Origin: Zeus faber | Taxonomy: Eukaryota > Chordata > Actinopteri > Zeiformes > Zeidae | Reading direction: 5' to 3' | Assembly: GCA_960531495.1 (NCBI GenBank) | Contig: OY482862.1 | Location: 186,001-250,000, forward strand | DNA: 64,000 nt | Position numbers and translations under genes: made by a program | The notes under the pieces: model-generated | The model's database searches: none | What the model was told of the DNA's origin: nothing | Seen by the model: only the letters and a program-made list of their open reading frames with translations | Shown: piece by piece, positions 1 through 9,935 of the stretch | How positions within the stretch are numbered: position 1 is the stretch's first letter | Layout: each line of letters begins with the position of its first letter

Positions 1-284
1 ATGCTGGCACTCTGTGTATGTAATTAGTCCTCACTACAAATTTATTTACCGCACTAGTAAGGAAAAAAAGGACCGTGACTGATACAGTGAGATTACAAAG
101 ATTAAGAAGATCACAAATCTAAAGTACACAAAGCCGTGTTTAGATTAAATCTGTTGTGAGTAAAACTAAAAACCAAAACAAAGATAAACCTCTTGATTAA
201 ATTAAGGTGTGTTTGTAAAAACATTGATTGAATTTATGCAGTTCAGTCTGGCAGAGAAGATTGACCATCTTGAGGTGCTTGCAG
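1..284 (+). other. GTF2F2 intron (3' part)
   Basis: AT-rich non-coding sequence upstream of a clear splice acceptor (pyrimidine-poor but ending in TGCTTGCAG at 276-284). No other gene is visible. It is read as the 3' part of the intron that precedes the penultimate GTF2F2 exon; earlier exons would lie outside the window. Confidence 0.7.
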
Positions 285-428
285 GTGGAATACGAGAAGA
301 AAAAGAAGTCTGAGGGAAGGATGGTGAGAGCTGGGCGACAGGTTGTTTTGGATCTGCTCTTCTCTGCATTTGAGAAACACCAGTATTACAACATTAAGGA
401 TCTGGTGGACATCACCAAGCAACCTGTG
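285..428 (+). CDS. gtf2f2: GTF2F2 penultimate coding exon (TFIIF beta subunit)
   Basis: This 48-codon exon encodes the start of the C-terminal winged-helix domain of the general transcription factor IIF beta subunit (RAP30), which binds RNA polymerase II with TFIIF alpha, loads it on promoters and contacts DNA near the TATA region. The translation contains a basic linker (YEKKKKSEGRMVRA) followed by LDLLFSAFEKHQYYNIKDL and VDITKQPV, nearly the same as I remember for human GTF2F2. The exon is bounded by AG at 283-284 and by GTGAGC at 429, and it is phase 0 at both ends. Its reading frame joins exactly to the next exon at 1,539. It looks like an intact host exon under constraint, in contrast to the decayed repeats that fill the rest of the window. 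Confidence 0.93.
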
Positions 429-1538
429 GTGAGCTGGACACAGGCACACACACACACAGACACACACACTCTATCTTGGTGGAAGGGAGGTTGGATAAAA
501 ACCTATATTCCTGATATCCCTGCTTGCTTTGTTAAACAAATGTTAACAGCTTGGTACTCATGTTTATTCACACAGTCCTTGAGGCTTACATTTGTCCACA
601 CATGCACAAACGCACGTATCTGTGCACAAGGGATGGATCAATACAGTGCTGTGGATCCAATGCAACTAGCGGAGAACAGCATTGTGTAGGTGCTGATGAG
701 ACCTCAAGGTCCTTCTCTCACTGTAATTGTATCTGATTGCATAACATGTGGGCTGAGTGTGAGTCAAACGCCGGGCATACACTCCACTGCATCAATTCTG
801 TCCTGGAGTACCAACTAAAATAAAGCCTACTAAAGTAGCTAGAACACTCATTATCTGAAGTCTTGGAAACACTTTGTGATCTTATGGCAATAACAAGTAA
901 ATTGTGAGTGAAACAGAGGCAGATTATAATTGATGACCTAATGGAACGCTATAGAATTGAGTCCATCACAGCCAATAGTTTTTAGAATAAGAAGCTCAAT
1001 GTTTACATGCTTGAACATGTGTTTCCCTGGAGTGGTAGGTGTAACTGTTGGGCATGCATATTAAGATCCTTACCTGATAAGAGACTAGGATGAAAACAGT
1101 CTAAAATAATTACTACAAAAACATTTAAAATAAAGACTACAATATGTAAATATGATTTCCATTTTACAGCAGGAATGTTTTTTAAATCCCATTGAAACTT
1201 TGAGATGTTCCTAGGTGATGAGATATGAGGAAGTGATTCAGTTGTTCTGACCAAAGGCGGGAGCTCATTCTGCCATTGGAGCACCTGGAACAAGAAGAAT
1301 TGTGACTGGAATGAGCAACCCCTTAGTCCATGTAGTGACAGTGTAGCTAGCAAAGGTGGAAGAGCAGAGCAATGGAGCCAGAGTTTGGAAACTGACCAGC
1401 TATGCGTGCTGTCTATATTGCCTAGAAATCAGGGGAAAGGAGCATTTGCAAAAACATTTTTTTGCATGATATTGACTTGTGGGAATGAATATATTTCTTT
1501 GTTCCATCTTTTGCTTTATGTTGTGTTTTTACCCCAAG
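429..1538 (+). other. GTF2F2 last intron with short CA repeat
   Basis: A 1,110-bp intron with donor GTGAGC at 429 and acceptor CCCCAAG ending at 1,538. It holds a short imperfect CA/CAGA microsatellite at about 444-470 and no recognisable gene or transposon. Short open frames inside it show no coding signal. Confidence 0.8.
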
Positions 1539-1685
1539 ACATATTTGAAAGAGATCATTAGAGAGATTGGCATGTACAACACTAGGGGAACCCACAAGAG
1601 CACTTGGGAGCTGAAACCAGAGTATCGTCACTACCAGCCTGAGGAGGAGGAGGAGGAGGAGGAAACAATGAAGAGTCTTGACTAG
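1539..1685 (+). CDS. gtf2f2: GTF2F2 last coding exon (TFIIF beta C-terminus)
   Basis: 48 codons plus a TAG stop. The translation YLKEIIREIG, then the block NTRGTHKSTWELKPEYRHYQ, is the end of the RAP30 winged-helix domain and matches the known vertebrate protein closely. It follows directly from the exon ending at 428 (phase 0). After the conserved RHYQ the protein does not end with the short acidic tail I remember from mammals; it has a run of eight glutamates encoded by a GAG repeat (about 1,643-1,666) and then TMKSLD. The GAG run is likely a microsatellite-like expansion within the coding sequence. The gene lies on the + strand and ends about 300 bp before the first transposon remnant. Confidence 0.93.
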   Translation, partial: TYLKEIIREIGMYNTRGTHKSTWELKPEYRHYQPEEEEEEEETMKSLD

Positions 1686-1880
1686 TCCTTTGTCACGAGT
1701 GTCCTCCCAAACCCAAAGTTTATCGATGTATTATAATGCTGCTAAAAAACAAATCCTTCTGTTAAAATTGGGTGACCTCCAGCCACATTTTTTTCTGTGT
1801 GATGATTGTAAAAGACTTGTGTTACAGATACACATGTTTAAGCTGAAATGTGCTCAAATTAAAGGAAATGTGATCTGTAC
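1686..1880 (+). promoter_or_regulatory. GTF2F2 3' UTR with ATTAAA poly(A) signal
   Basis: Sequence following the GTF2F2 stop codon. The first plausible polyadenylation signal is ATTAAA at 1,858-1,863, followed by a TG-rich stretch (GTGATCTGT, then TGTGTGCACATG near 1,900). This would give a short 3' UTR of about 190 bp. The signal is read from sequence only; no transcript end is known. Confidence 0.55.
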
Positions 1881-1978
1881 TTAGTTTGATTCATTCTGTG
1901 TGCACATGCAACACAATGACACATTGATATTTGAACTCTCACTTGAGTAAGTCATTGAAAGGCCACTTCCAACCAAAT

Positions 1979-2509
1979 TTACTCAAGTGCAAGTAGGGGG
2001 GAAGTGAAATGAAGTGGCCCACATTCCAGTGCGGTCCACAATCCCTCCACCTTTGTTTTGAACAAAAAACGGCTACTCACAGGGGGAGTGCAGAGGTGAA
2101 GGGAGTATAATTTGCCACAGCTCTTGTCCAGAGTGCTGTACTTTTTGTCCCGCTGGGACAGCTCAGCCCTGTCCACCTCCTTGGTCAAAAGACCGCCCGG
2201 GCCTCCATTCGGGGCATCTGTCTGCGGGACAAAAAATAGAGAGCAAAGTTGGGATGGCCCACAGAGGGCCAGTTGAATCCTCTGAAATGCCAGGTGGCAC
2301 TGCACTGTCCCCTGAACTGTTTCTAATGCAGCTTCCTGGTTGAGGTTGGTTAGGGGACTGATCGGAGCTGAAATGTCAGAAATAAATCCTCTATAACAGA
2401 CTGCCATTCCCCAAAAAATCCTCATCTGCTTCTTCATCTTGGGTCTGAGGATGCACCTCCTGCCATTCGAGTGGTACCCAGGATACATACAGGTGCAGCT
2501 ACCCAGCAT
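1979..2509 (-). mobile_element. Gypsy-type LTR retrotransposon fragment (RT end / RNase H start)
   Basis: The minus strand reads as the thumb/connection part of a Ty3/Gypsy polymerase: a stretch like 'FWGMAVCYRGFISDISA' (the usual FLGLxxYYRRFI region), then SPLTNL, an FQRI/L segment, and 'VPQTDAPNGGPGGLLT' (the usual LQTDASDxGxGAVL start of RNase H). It is a short, decayed fossil with no LTR recognised next to it. The Gypsy gag-protease remnant at 33,040-35,248 is on the same strand but is too far away to be called the same copy. Confidence 0.75.
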
Positions 2510-2690
2510 GGCTGGTTGGTCCTTAATAGGCTAGTGACAGGACCGTGCTTATCTGAGTGGAATGAATGGAATTACCCGGGGGTGGCCATTCTGAGTGGCT
2601 GGTACTGTAACCCCTTCCATCCAACCACACACTTCATTGGGTTGGGTTGGGTCAACCTCAAAGATTCCAGGACTACCTGCACATGGTGCA
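2510..2690. other. Unassigned spacer
   Basis: About 180 bp between the Gypsy fragment and the RTE LINE. It contains a short GGGTT run (about 2,639-2,652) but nothing recognisable. It could be residual Gypsy sequence too decayed to read. Confidence 0.4.
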
Positions 2691-4419
2691 TGGGCTGCTC
2701 CCAGCTTTACTACCCTTTCCCATAGCTTTATGCTGTAGCTGATGAACGTTATTCCCCTATAGTTACTACAGCTCTGTATGTCTCCCTTGTTCTTGAAGAT
2801 GAGTACCAGTACACTTCTTCGGCATCTTCTCCCTTTCCGGGATGGTGTTAAACAGTCTCGTTAGGAACGCCACTGCCATCTCACCTAAACATGTCCATGC
2901 TTTCCCAGGTATGTCATCTGGGCCAACTGCTTTTCCACTCTTCATCTTCTTTAATGCTGTTCTCACATCATCCTTGCTAATTTGCTGCACTTCCTGTACC
3001 ACTATCCCCAAATCATCCGCCCTTCTCTCCCTCTCAATTTCTTCATTCATCAATTCCTCAAAGTACCCCTTCCACCTTCTCAACATACTCTCCTCATTAG
3101 TCAGCACATTTCCATCCTTATCCTTCATCTCCCTAACCTGCTGTCCATCCTTCCCAGCTTGGTCCCTTTGTCTTGCCAACCAGTACAAAGTCATTTTCTC
3201 CTTCCTTACTGTCCAATCTTTCATACAACTCGTCGTATGCCTTTTCCTTTGCCTTTGCCACTTCTCTCTTTGCCTTGCGGCCCATCAGCTTGTACTGCTG
3301 TCTACTTTCTTCATCTCTCTGACTATCCCATTCCTTCTTTGCCAACCTCTTCTGTTCTATGCTCTCCTTTACTTCCTCATTCCCCTGCCAAGAGTCCTTG
3401 TCTTCCTTCCTCTCCCCGCATGATACACAGAGTGCCTTCTTGGCAGTCTCCCTCACCACTTCTGCAGTTGTTTCCCAGTCATCTGTTAACCGTTCATTCC
3501 CACCTATTGCCTGCCTTACCTCTTCCCTAAATTGCATGCGACACTCCTACTTTTTCAACTTCCACCAATATCCTTGGCTCTTCTTTCACTCTCTTCCTCT
3601 TCTTGGCCTCCAGAACCACCCTCCGATCCTGCCTAGCAACACGCTCCCCTACCACCACTTTGCAGTCACTAATCTCTTTCAGATTGCATCTTCTGCACAA
3701 GATGTAGTCCACCTGTGTGCACCTTCTGCCACTCTTGTATGTCACCCTGTGTTTCTCCTTCTTGAAATACGTATTCACAACAGCCAATTCCATCCTTTTG
3801 GCGAAATCCACCACCATATGTCCTTCCCCATTCCTCTCCTTGACACCAGACCTAACCATCACCTTCTTGTCACCTCTGTCTCTGATCCCTTCACCAACAT
3901 GCCCAATGAGATCTGCTCCAACAACCACGTTCTCTCCCTTGGGGACACTCTCCACCACTACATCCAACTCACTAAAGAATTATTCTTTCTCTTCCATCTC
4001 ACGCCCAACTTGGGGACTATATGCACTGACCACATTCATTATCACCCCATCAATTTCCAGCTTCATGCTCATCACTCTGTCCGACACTCTCATCTCCAAA
4101 ACACCCTTGACATATTCCTCCAAGACTATCCCTACCCCATTCCTCCTGCCATTCACTCCATGGTAGAACAGTTTTTACTCCTGGCCTTTCTCCCCTTCCA
4201 CCTGATCTCTTGTACACATAGTACATCTACCTTCCTGCTCTTTATCATGTCAGCCAGCTCTCTTTCTTTACCCTTCTTAGTGCCAACGTTCAAAGTTCCT
4301 ACTCTCAATTCTACTCTCCTACCCTTCTTCCTCTTCTGTCTCCGGACATGCCTTCCCCCTTTCTTCTTCTTCGGTCGACAGTAGCACAATTTCCACTGGC
4401 ATCCTGTTGGCAAACGGCA
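2690..4419 (-). mobile_element. RTE-type LINE, copy 1 (endonuclease and start of RT)
   Basis: On the minus strand the order from 4,413 downwards is: N-terminal LRVGTLNVGT and DVLCVQEIRWKG (apurinic endonuclease start), ADLIGHVGEG, then QVDYILCRRCNLKEISDC (endonuclease end), a coiled charged linker, and KKMKSGKAVGPDDIPG leading into the RT fingers (NYRGI equivalent near 2,750). These are hallmarks of the RTE clade, in fish often annotated as craniofacial development protein 2-like. The catalytic palm of RT and the 3' end are absent, so this is a fragment. Frameshifts split the coding sequence into at least four open pieces. It is closely related to the copy at 41,990-45,330. At its 5' side it abuts a truncated Tc1 at 4,420. 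Confidence 0.88.
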
Positions 4420-5690
4420 TTTAAACAGTCCTCTTCATGCCGTTCACATTTTGACATCATGAGACCAAGACGACACCTAACAATTGATCAACAGTACCTC
4501 TCCATTGCGAGGCTTCAAACAGGATGTTCTCAGAGGGAAGTGGCCACTGAGCTTAGAGCGTCACAAAGTGTGATCGGCAGGTTGCAACAGAGATACAGAG
4601 AGACTGGAAGAGTCACAGAAAGGCATAGAAGTGAACGTCCTTTGGCCACATCCCACACTGATAACCGCTTCATTGTGAACAGTGCTCTGCAGAACCGGAT
4701 GATGAATGCCACTCAACTCCAGGCACATTTAAGGGAGGTGAGAGGCACCCAAGTGTCAGACGTCATTCGAAACCGTTTACATCAGTGTGGTCTGCGTGCT
4801 AGACGACCTGCAAGGATACCTGACCACACCACCAGGCACAGGCATCATCCTCTTGCATGGGCCAGGGAGCATTTACGCTGGACGAGGGATCGGTGGGCCT
4901 CAGTGCTGTTCTCTGATGAAAGTCGATTCACGTTGAGCAGAAATGATGGCCGCCAACGATGTTGGAGACGTCAAGGAGGGCGCTATGCATCAGCCACTGT
5001 TGTCACCAGAGGTGCCTTTGGTGGTGGTGGTGTTACAGTGTGGGCAGATGTGTCTAGTCAATACAGAACTGCCATACACTTTGTGAATGGTACAGTGACA
5101 AGCCCATACTACCTGAATAACATCATTAATCCAGTCATTGTGCCCCTGCATGAACAACACAGGCCTAATTTCATCTTCATGGAGGACAATGCTCCAGCTC
5201 ATCGAGATCACATGATTAGGGAACGCTGCTGGACACTGGGGTACCTCAAATGGAGTGGCCTGCACTTTCTCCGGAACTGAATCCCATACAAAACCTATGG
5301 GATCAGCTGACTCGCCGTGTAGAGGCTCGCAGAGATTCTGTACCCAAGAACCTCAATGACCTCAGGGCCGCCCTTCAAGAAGAGTGGGGTGCCATGCCTC
5401 AGCAGACAATAAGTCGACTTGTGAACAGCATGGGACATGGTTGTCAAGCTGTTATTGATGCTCAAGGGCACATGACAAGTTATTGAGACATTGACATTTT
5501 TTGTTGTGGTATACCCACCACTGTTGTTGGCTTTTGTTTCAATAAATTGTTTGAGTTGAGGAAATCACCATTGCATGTGTCTACTTAAATGCCCTACTTT
5601 CATGATGTAATATCACTCTTGCGTAACCTTTTTACATTTTCGATACATTTCACCCAAAAGCCAAATATCTCTAACTTTTTGTGAGTAGTG
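4420..5690 (+). mobile_element. Tc1-type DNA transposon, copy 1 (left end missing)
   Basis: The right terminal inverted repeat reads CTAACTTTTTGTGAGTAGTG and ends at 5,690 followed by TA (5,691-5,692), the target dinucleotide used by Tc1/mariner. The full-length relative at 56,850-58,318 shows that the left inverted repeat and about 240 bp are missing here; homology starts abruptly at 4,420, where RTE sequence stops. The last 200 bp include a TTGTTTCAATAAATTG motif also present in the other copy. Confidence 0.9.
4459..5486 (+). pseudogene. Tc1-like transposase (DD34E type), inactivated
   Basis: Encodes a Tc1-family transposase that would cut and paste the element via its terminal repeats. 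The N-terminus (MRPRRHLTIDQQ, about residues 1-110) carries the paired-like helix-turn-helix DNA-binding region. The catalytic part shows LFSDESRF (first Asp) and MEDNAPAHR (second Asp). The third catalytic residue lies in the motif usually written PIENLW; here it reads PIQNLW, so the Glu is replaced by Gln. A frameshift near 5,200-5,250 moves the last about 78 codons into another frame. It therefore cannot make an active enzyme. The start at 4,459 is chosen because the conserved MRPR start of the family falls there, not at the upstream ATG at 4,348. Confidence 0.9.
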
Positions 5691-5692
5691 TA

Positions 5693-5987
5693 TGTGTGTG
5701 TGTACATGTAAAAGGGAACACCGCAAAACAAAAATTGAGGACCTCGAGGATTATATGGATTTTTTTTATAAAGCATACTTGATGGAAGAGGACCAGGACC
5801 GCAATAATCCCGCGAAAAGAAAAAAGACCGACTCAGTGACGGACACTGATGATCTCATACCGGGTGCCGTAGAGGTTAGTGTCTTGGATGAGATTAACAA
5901 GAAGCTGGACATGCTCGGTCCACTTCTCCGAGACATTACCAAGATCAAAGTCAGTCTGATTTCCTGCACCGCACAGTTGGCTCTCTA
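5693..5987 (+). pseudogene. L1-A ORF1, N-terminal part
   Basis: A 98-codon open stretch begins in a short TG repeat and encodes KIEDLEDYMDFFYKAY, a lysine-rich segment and VLDEINKKLDMLGPLLRDI. The latter is the start of the coiled coil by which L1 ORF1 proteins (RNA-binding chaperones of the LINE RNP) trimerise. It breaks off where the inserted LINE begins at about 5,988; the matching C-terminal domain is at 9,181-9,425. The call rests mostly on that collinearity, as the N-terminal region of ORF1 is poorly conserved. Confidence 0.65.
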
Positions 5988-8900
5988 GGTCGTCCTCAGA
6001 CGAGCCTTCCATCGTTGTTTCCAGTCATCCCGGTTCTCCATACATCTGGCCAGCTTGTTGGTGCTTTGGGCTCCCGCATCATTCTCGAGTACATCCACAT
6101 ATGTTAAAGTGGGACGTCCTCGTGACCGGTGCCTATGTGTTGGCTCCCACAGTACCAGTTTGCTGGCTGGCAGCTCCCGGTGTCTTTGGCAGTGTCCTGC
6201 TAGTCTCATTCTCCTTACAGCAATCTTCTCGCTCACCCTTGGTATTCCCTCGTACAGAATTATGTTGGTTACATGTGAACTCTTGCTGATGTTAAGCACT
6301 ACACGCAACATCCTGGTGTAGCACCCGTCCAGGGTCTTCTCTAGGGTTGGCTTCTGGGACCAGCATTCACTGCCATAGAGGAGAACGGACTCTCCTGTTA
6401 CATAGAAGAAGCTGAGTTTGATTTGGCGGGGGAGGTTGGAGTTCCATACACTGGACTTGCCGTTCAGGGCCCTCCATGCATGTGCCTTCCTCACTTTCAG
6501 ATCTTGCTCAGTTGAGTAGACCCATGAACCCAGGTACTTGAAGTCATCGACTTATTTCAGCACAGTTCCTCCTGCTGTAGTCAGAGGTTGATGTTCTGGT
6601 GGAACCAGAGGTGATGACCTCAGTTTTCTTGGCGTTTAGCCTCAGGCCTACTTTGGCGCACTCCAGCTCTACCCTTTTCAGTAGTTCTTGTGCTTGTTCC
6701 ACATTATTGGAGAGCAGACTGATGTCATCCGCATAATCAAGGTCTGTGAGGACCACTGAGGGATGTCGTCTTGACCTCCTTGGTGTGAGTGTGAAGCCAA
6801 GTTCCTGCTCTCGCCTGCTGATTGCCTTCCTGAGTGCGTAATCGAGGACTATGATGAAGAGGAAGGGGGCTAGTGTGTCCCCTTGCATAACGCCAGCCAG
6901 GATGTCAAACTCCTCGCTGTTGCCATCTGGGGTCATCACCTTGGCCCTTGTTCCTGCGTACATGGTCTCTATTGCTTGGAGTAGGTTGGGAGGAATTCCA
7001 TACGCCTTAAGGATTTTCACCATCATGACTGCGTGGATAGAGTCAAAAGCCTTTTTGAAATCAATGAAGCACAGAACTGCAGTCAGGTTGTCCTTCCTCA
7101 CCTCCTCAATTATTCTCCTGAGTGCCAAGATCTGGGCTGTTGTTGTTCTCCCTTCCCGAAAGCCGTCCTGGTTCTCCCTAAAATGAGGGTCGATGGCAGG
7201 TCTTATCCTGTTCAGTATCATGCGATTGTAGATCTTTGCAGGGATACATGTCAGGCTAATGCCTCGGTAGTTGTCCGGTTTCGAGAGATCTCCAGCTTTG
7301 GGCACTGGGATGATGTTTGATAGAGACCACATATCAGGCTGACAATTGTGCAGGTTTGGTTGCAGAAATCTAGAAAGATGTCGTCGAGATCACATTTCTA
7401 CAGGACCTCTGGCGGTAGACCATCTGGACCGGTACTTTTCCCCACTTTCACTGAGGTTTTTGCCCTGGTGACCTCCCCAGCCGTGAAGGGACCATCATCA
7501 ATTCCCAGGTCTTGGAGGACTGTTGGCACATCTTCCTCCACTGCTTCCGCAGTCTCTCCCAGCAGCCTCTGGAAGTGCCTGGCCCAGGTTGTCACCCTCT
7601 CCTCAGGGCTGTGTCCGTCGACCTGTCCCTCCTTGGTTCTCTTCCTCCCGGTCATTTCATTGATTACCCTCCAGGCCTCCCCATATCTCTGTCCACCTTG
7701 CGCTGCCTTCACTCTCTGCACTTTCTCCATCAGCTCCTCCCCTTTGATGGTGTCTTAGGTGTTGAAGAGAAGCTGTTTGGCTTCGTTTAGCTCCCTACAT
7801 CTCTCCACTGTTGGTACCCGCTCATAGTTGAGGCGGGCTTCCTCCACATACCCTCGCGCCGCTACTACCTCAGGGTGTTTCGATCGCCGGGAGGATCTGA
7901 CTCTCTCCATCATGGGCACATAGTTTGGTTGCCTCCTCGTTCGCAGCAATGAAACATATGTATTCGTTGCTGGACTCCGCTCCTTTGTCCAGCTGCTGGA
8001 AATGCTTCCTCACCTCCTCCGTGTACCTGGTTTGAAGGCCAGGGTCGTTTGAGAACGCTTTCCAGTCCCGCCAGATCTTAGGACTTGGTTTAGGGACCCT
8101 GAGGCTCAGTCTCACCCACATGGAGACCACGGGGTGGTCTGAGCCCACAGAACTGAATGTGGAGTATTTTTCGGCATTCATGATGGAGTTCCTCCACCTT
8201 ATCCTCACTAGGATGTAATCCAACTGTCGAAGCGTACCCGTGGCTCGATCTCGGAAGGTCCATCTCTTGCCTGTTCTCTTCCGGAAGATCGTGTTTTCCG
8301 CCAACAGCTCGTGTTCCATGCGGAAGGCAGTGAGGTAGGCGCCGTTGCGGTTGGTAGAGTCGTGGTAAGGAAAAGGTGTGTCCTCTGGTCCAAGCCTTGC
8401 TTTGAAGTCCCCAAGGATTGCCAGGAAGTTGTGTGCTGGGACGTCTCGGACCGCTGTTACTAGGTCCTCAAAGAACTCCACCACCACGTCAGATGGTGCC
8501 ACATTGGTGGGTGAGTACACGACTATGACTGTTGTTACTGGGTTGCCCAAAAACTCTGCGATCAGGATCCTGTCTGTGTGGTGGTAAACACGACGAAGAG
8601 CCTTTCGCACTCAGGAACTCAGCATTAACCCGACGCCGCCTGTTGCGGCCTGGGCCTCGTTTCGCCACGCTGATGCAGAGATGAACGTGCATCTCTCCAC
8701 TCTGCGGTACACGATCGGGTCATCAGTGTGCACTCTTCTGTGTTCTTGGATCCCCAGGATCTCCTCTCCCCATTCCTCAGCACAGTGTGCTAGCTCAATC
8801 AACCTCGCTTCTTCTCTCACTGTGCATGCGTTGAAGGTTCCCATAATGAATGGTCTCCGACAGCGCATGAGTGCATTGGACAGGGTGCTGTGATCGGACA

Positions 8901-9180
8901 GGACCCTCCCTGGGACACTCCCAGGGTTTGAGGTCCTGTCGTCATGGTGCCCTCCAAAAGGAGGACCAGCACCACCGTCCGCCGCGATGTTCCTGCCGAC
9001 TCCCGCCCCTGGAAGTATAGGATTTGGGATGACTTTGTACTCCATGGTTGGCTTTACTATGCTGATAGCGGACTGTGGGGCGCAACTCCTCGCAGTCCCG
9101 GTTTTAGTTCAGAGTGTCCTTCTCCTAGACGGGTTGCCGTCCAAGGCTATGAGCCCCATCTGCCCATGCTATTTAACCCA
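5988..9180 (-). mobile_element. RTE-X-like LINE inserted in L1-A ORF1
   Basis: A nearly complete LINE of about 3.2 kb reads on the minus strand from 9,180 to 5,988. The endonuclease (about 7,900-8,980) shows MGTFNACTVR at its start, AILGDFKARLG, LDYILV and GSDHPVVSM (the SDH active-site motif). The reverse transcriptase (6,544-7,332) shows VPKAGDLSKPDNYRGISLT, FIDFKKAFDS, MQGDTLAPFLF and LDYADDISLL, so the YADD catalytic box is kept. The C-terminal part (5,985-6,494) shows YGSECWS, a GRP motif and a DW motif. Several frameshifts and stops separate the parts. The clade (RTE-X or a near relative) is inferred from motif style and is not certain. It interrupts L1-A between the ORF1 coiled coil and the ORF1 RNA-binding domain. 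Confidence 0.85.
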
Positions 9181-9425
9181 TAGCTTGGCGAGATGCAAAA
9201 AGACAACGCGGATCTGAAAAACCAATGAGGTGGTTAAAAGCAAAGGATGGGAACTGAACGGAACCACGCTGGGTATGAACGATCAATTCCCCCGGGAGAT
9301 CAATGACCGAAGGAAGGTGCTGTATCCTGTCCTGAAGGAGATAAACGAGCATCGATGATTTTTGACAAATTATATATAGACGGTCTGTGGTACCAAGACT
9401 CCTCCACCACACCATGGTTATTCTG
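9181..9425 (+). pseudogene. L1-A ORF1, C-terminal RNA-binding domain
   Basis: The + strand encodes MNDQFPREINDRRKVLYPVL, then a basic stretch, then the equivalents of KLYIDG and STTPW. This is the C-terminal domain of L1 ORF1 (the 'transposase 22' family), including the usual QFPxEI and RRxLYPV motifs. It is broken by in-frame stops and frameshifts. It continues the ORF1 piece at 5,693-5,987 after removal of the inserted LINE. Confidence 0.75.
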
Positions 9426-9935
9426 ATCATAATTTATGTATTCTTGTAATTCCAGTTATTATATGCTGCAAGATGTAGGAATAGGCATGCTATCTATGTC
9501 AGGATTTAAAATATCGCTCACTCTCATCTTCCTAATTCCCCCTCCATACTTCCCTCATAATCTCAACTCCCTAATCCCTCTCTCCTTACTTCTCCTATCA
9601 CTTTCACTCTATAATGTTTTTCACTTTCTGTATGTGTAATCCGGCAATGTTCTGTGTTTATCTTTGTCTACTCGTCATTTGTTTGTGTAGTTATGTATCC
9701 CTACATTACATTACATTGCATTGCATTTAGCAGACCAAAGCGTTTCCAAAGCGACTTACAATTATTCAAACACCGACGGACGCAGCCATCAGGAGCAATT
9801 AGGGTTTAAGTGTCTACTATGGCAATGAAAAGGAATATAAAGGAGAAAACCCAGACAACTGGGAATGGTAGTAAAGCTATTGCCTTGGATGCACTGTGCC
9901 ATCACCCCATAACTAGCTTCATTGACACCCATTAA
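9426..9935 (+). other. L1-A inter-ORF spacer
   Basis: T/C-rich sequence between ORF1 and ORF2 of L1-A. Part of it (about 9,650-9,690, TTATCTTTGTCTACTCGTC) recurs in reverse complement at the outer end of the second L1 copy near 36,605-36,631. The SINE at 9,703-9,815 is inserted here. No gene is seen. Confidence 0.6.
9703..9815 (-). mobile_element. tRNA-derived V-SINE-like element, 3' half
   Basis: On the minus strand this is the tail half of the SINE seen complete at 36,016-36,216: GTAAGTCGCTTTGG, the AGCAAATGCAATG tail and a run of TAATG repeats. The tRNA-like head is missing, as expected for 5' truncation during LINE-driven insertion. The tail resembles the L2-type tail that I remember from fish V-SINEs. 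Confidence 0.8.

Noticed and set aside
1979-2509. The Gypsy RT fragment and the Gypsy gag-protease remnant at 33,040-35,248 as parts of one copy split by the island.
   Set aside because: Same strand, but on the minus strand protease at 33 kb would be upstream of RT at 2 kb with all of L1-A and several other elements between; possible in principle but there is no junction evidence.
2842-4384. Large + strand frames (up to 341 codons) and the similar ones at 43,720-44,851.
   Set aside because: They are antisense to the RTE LINE coding regions, which explain the sequence better; the translations are Ser/Pro/Phe-rich and match no family.
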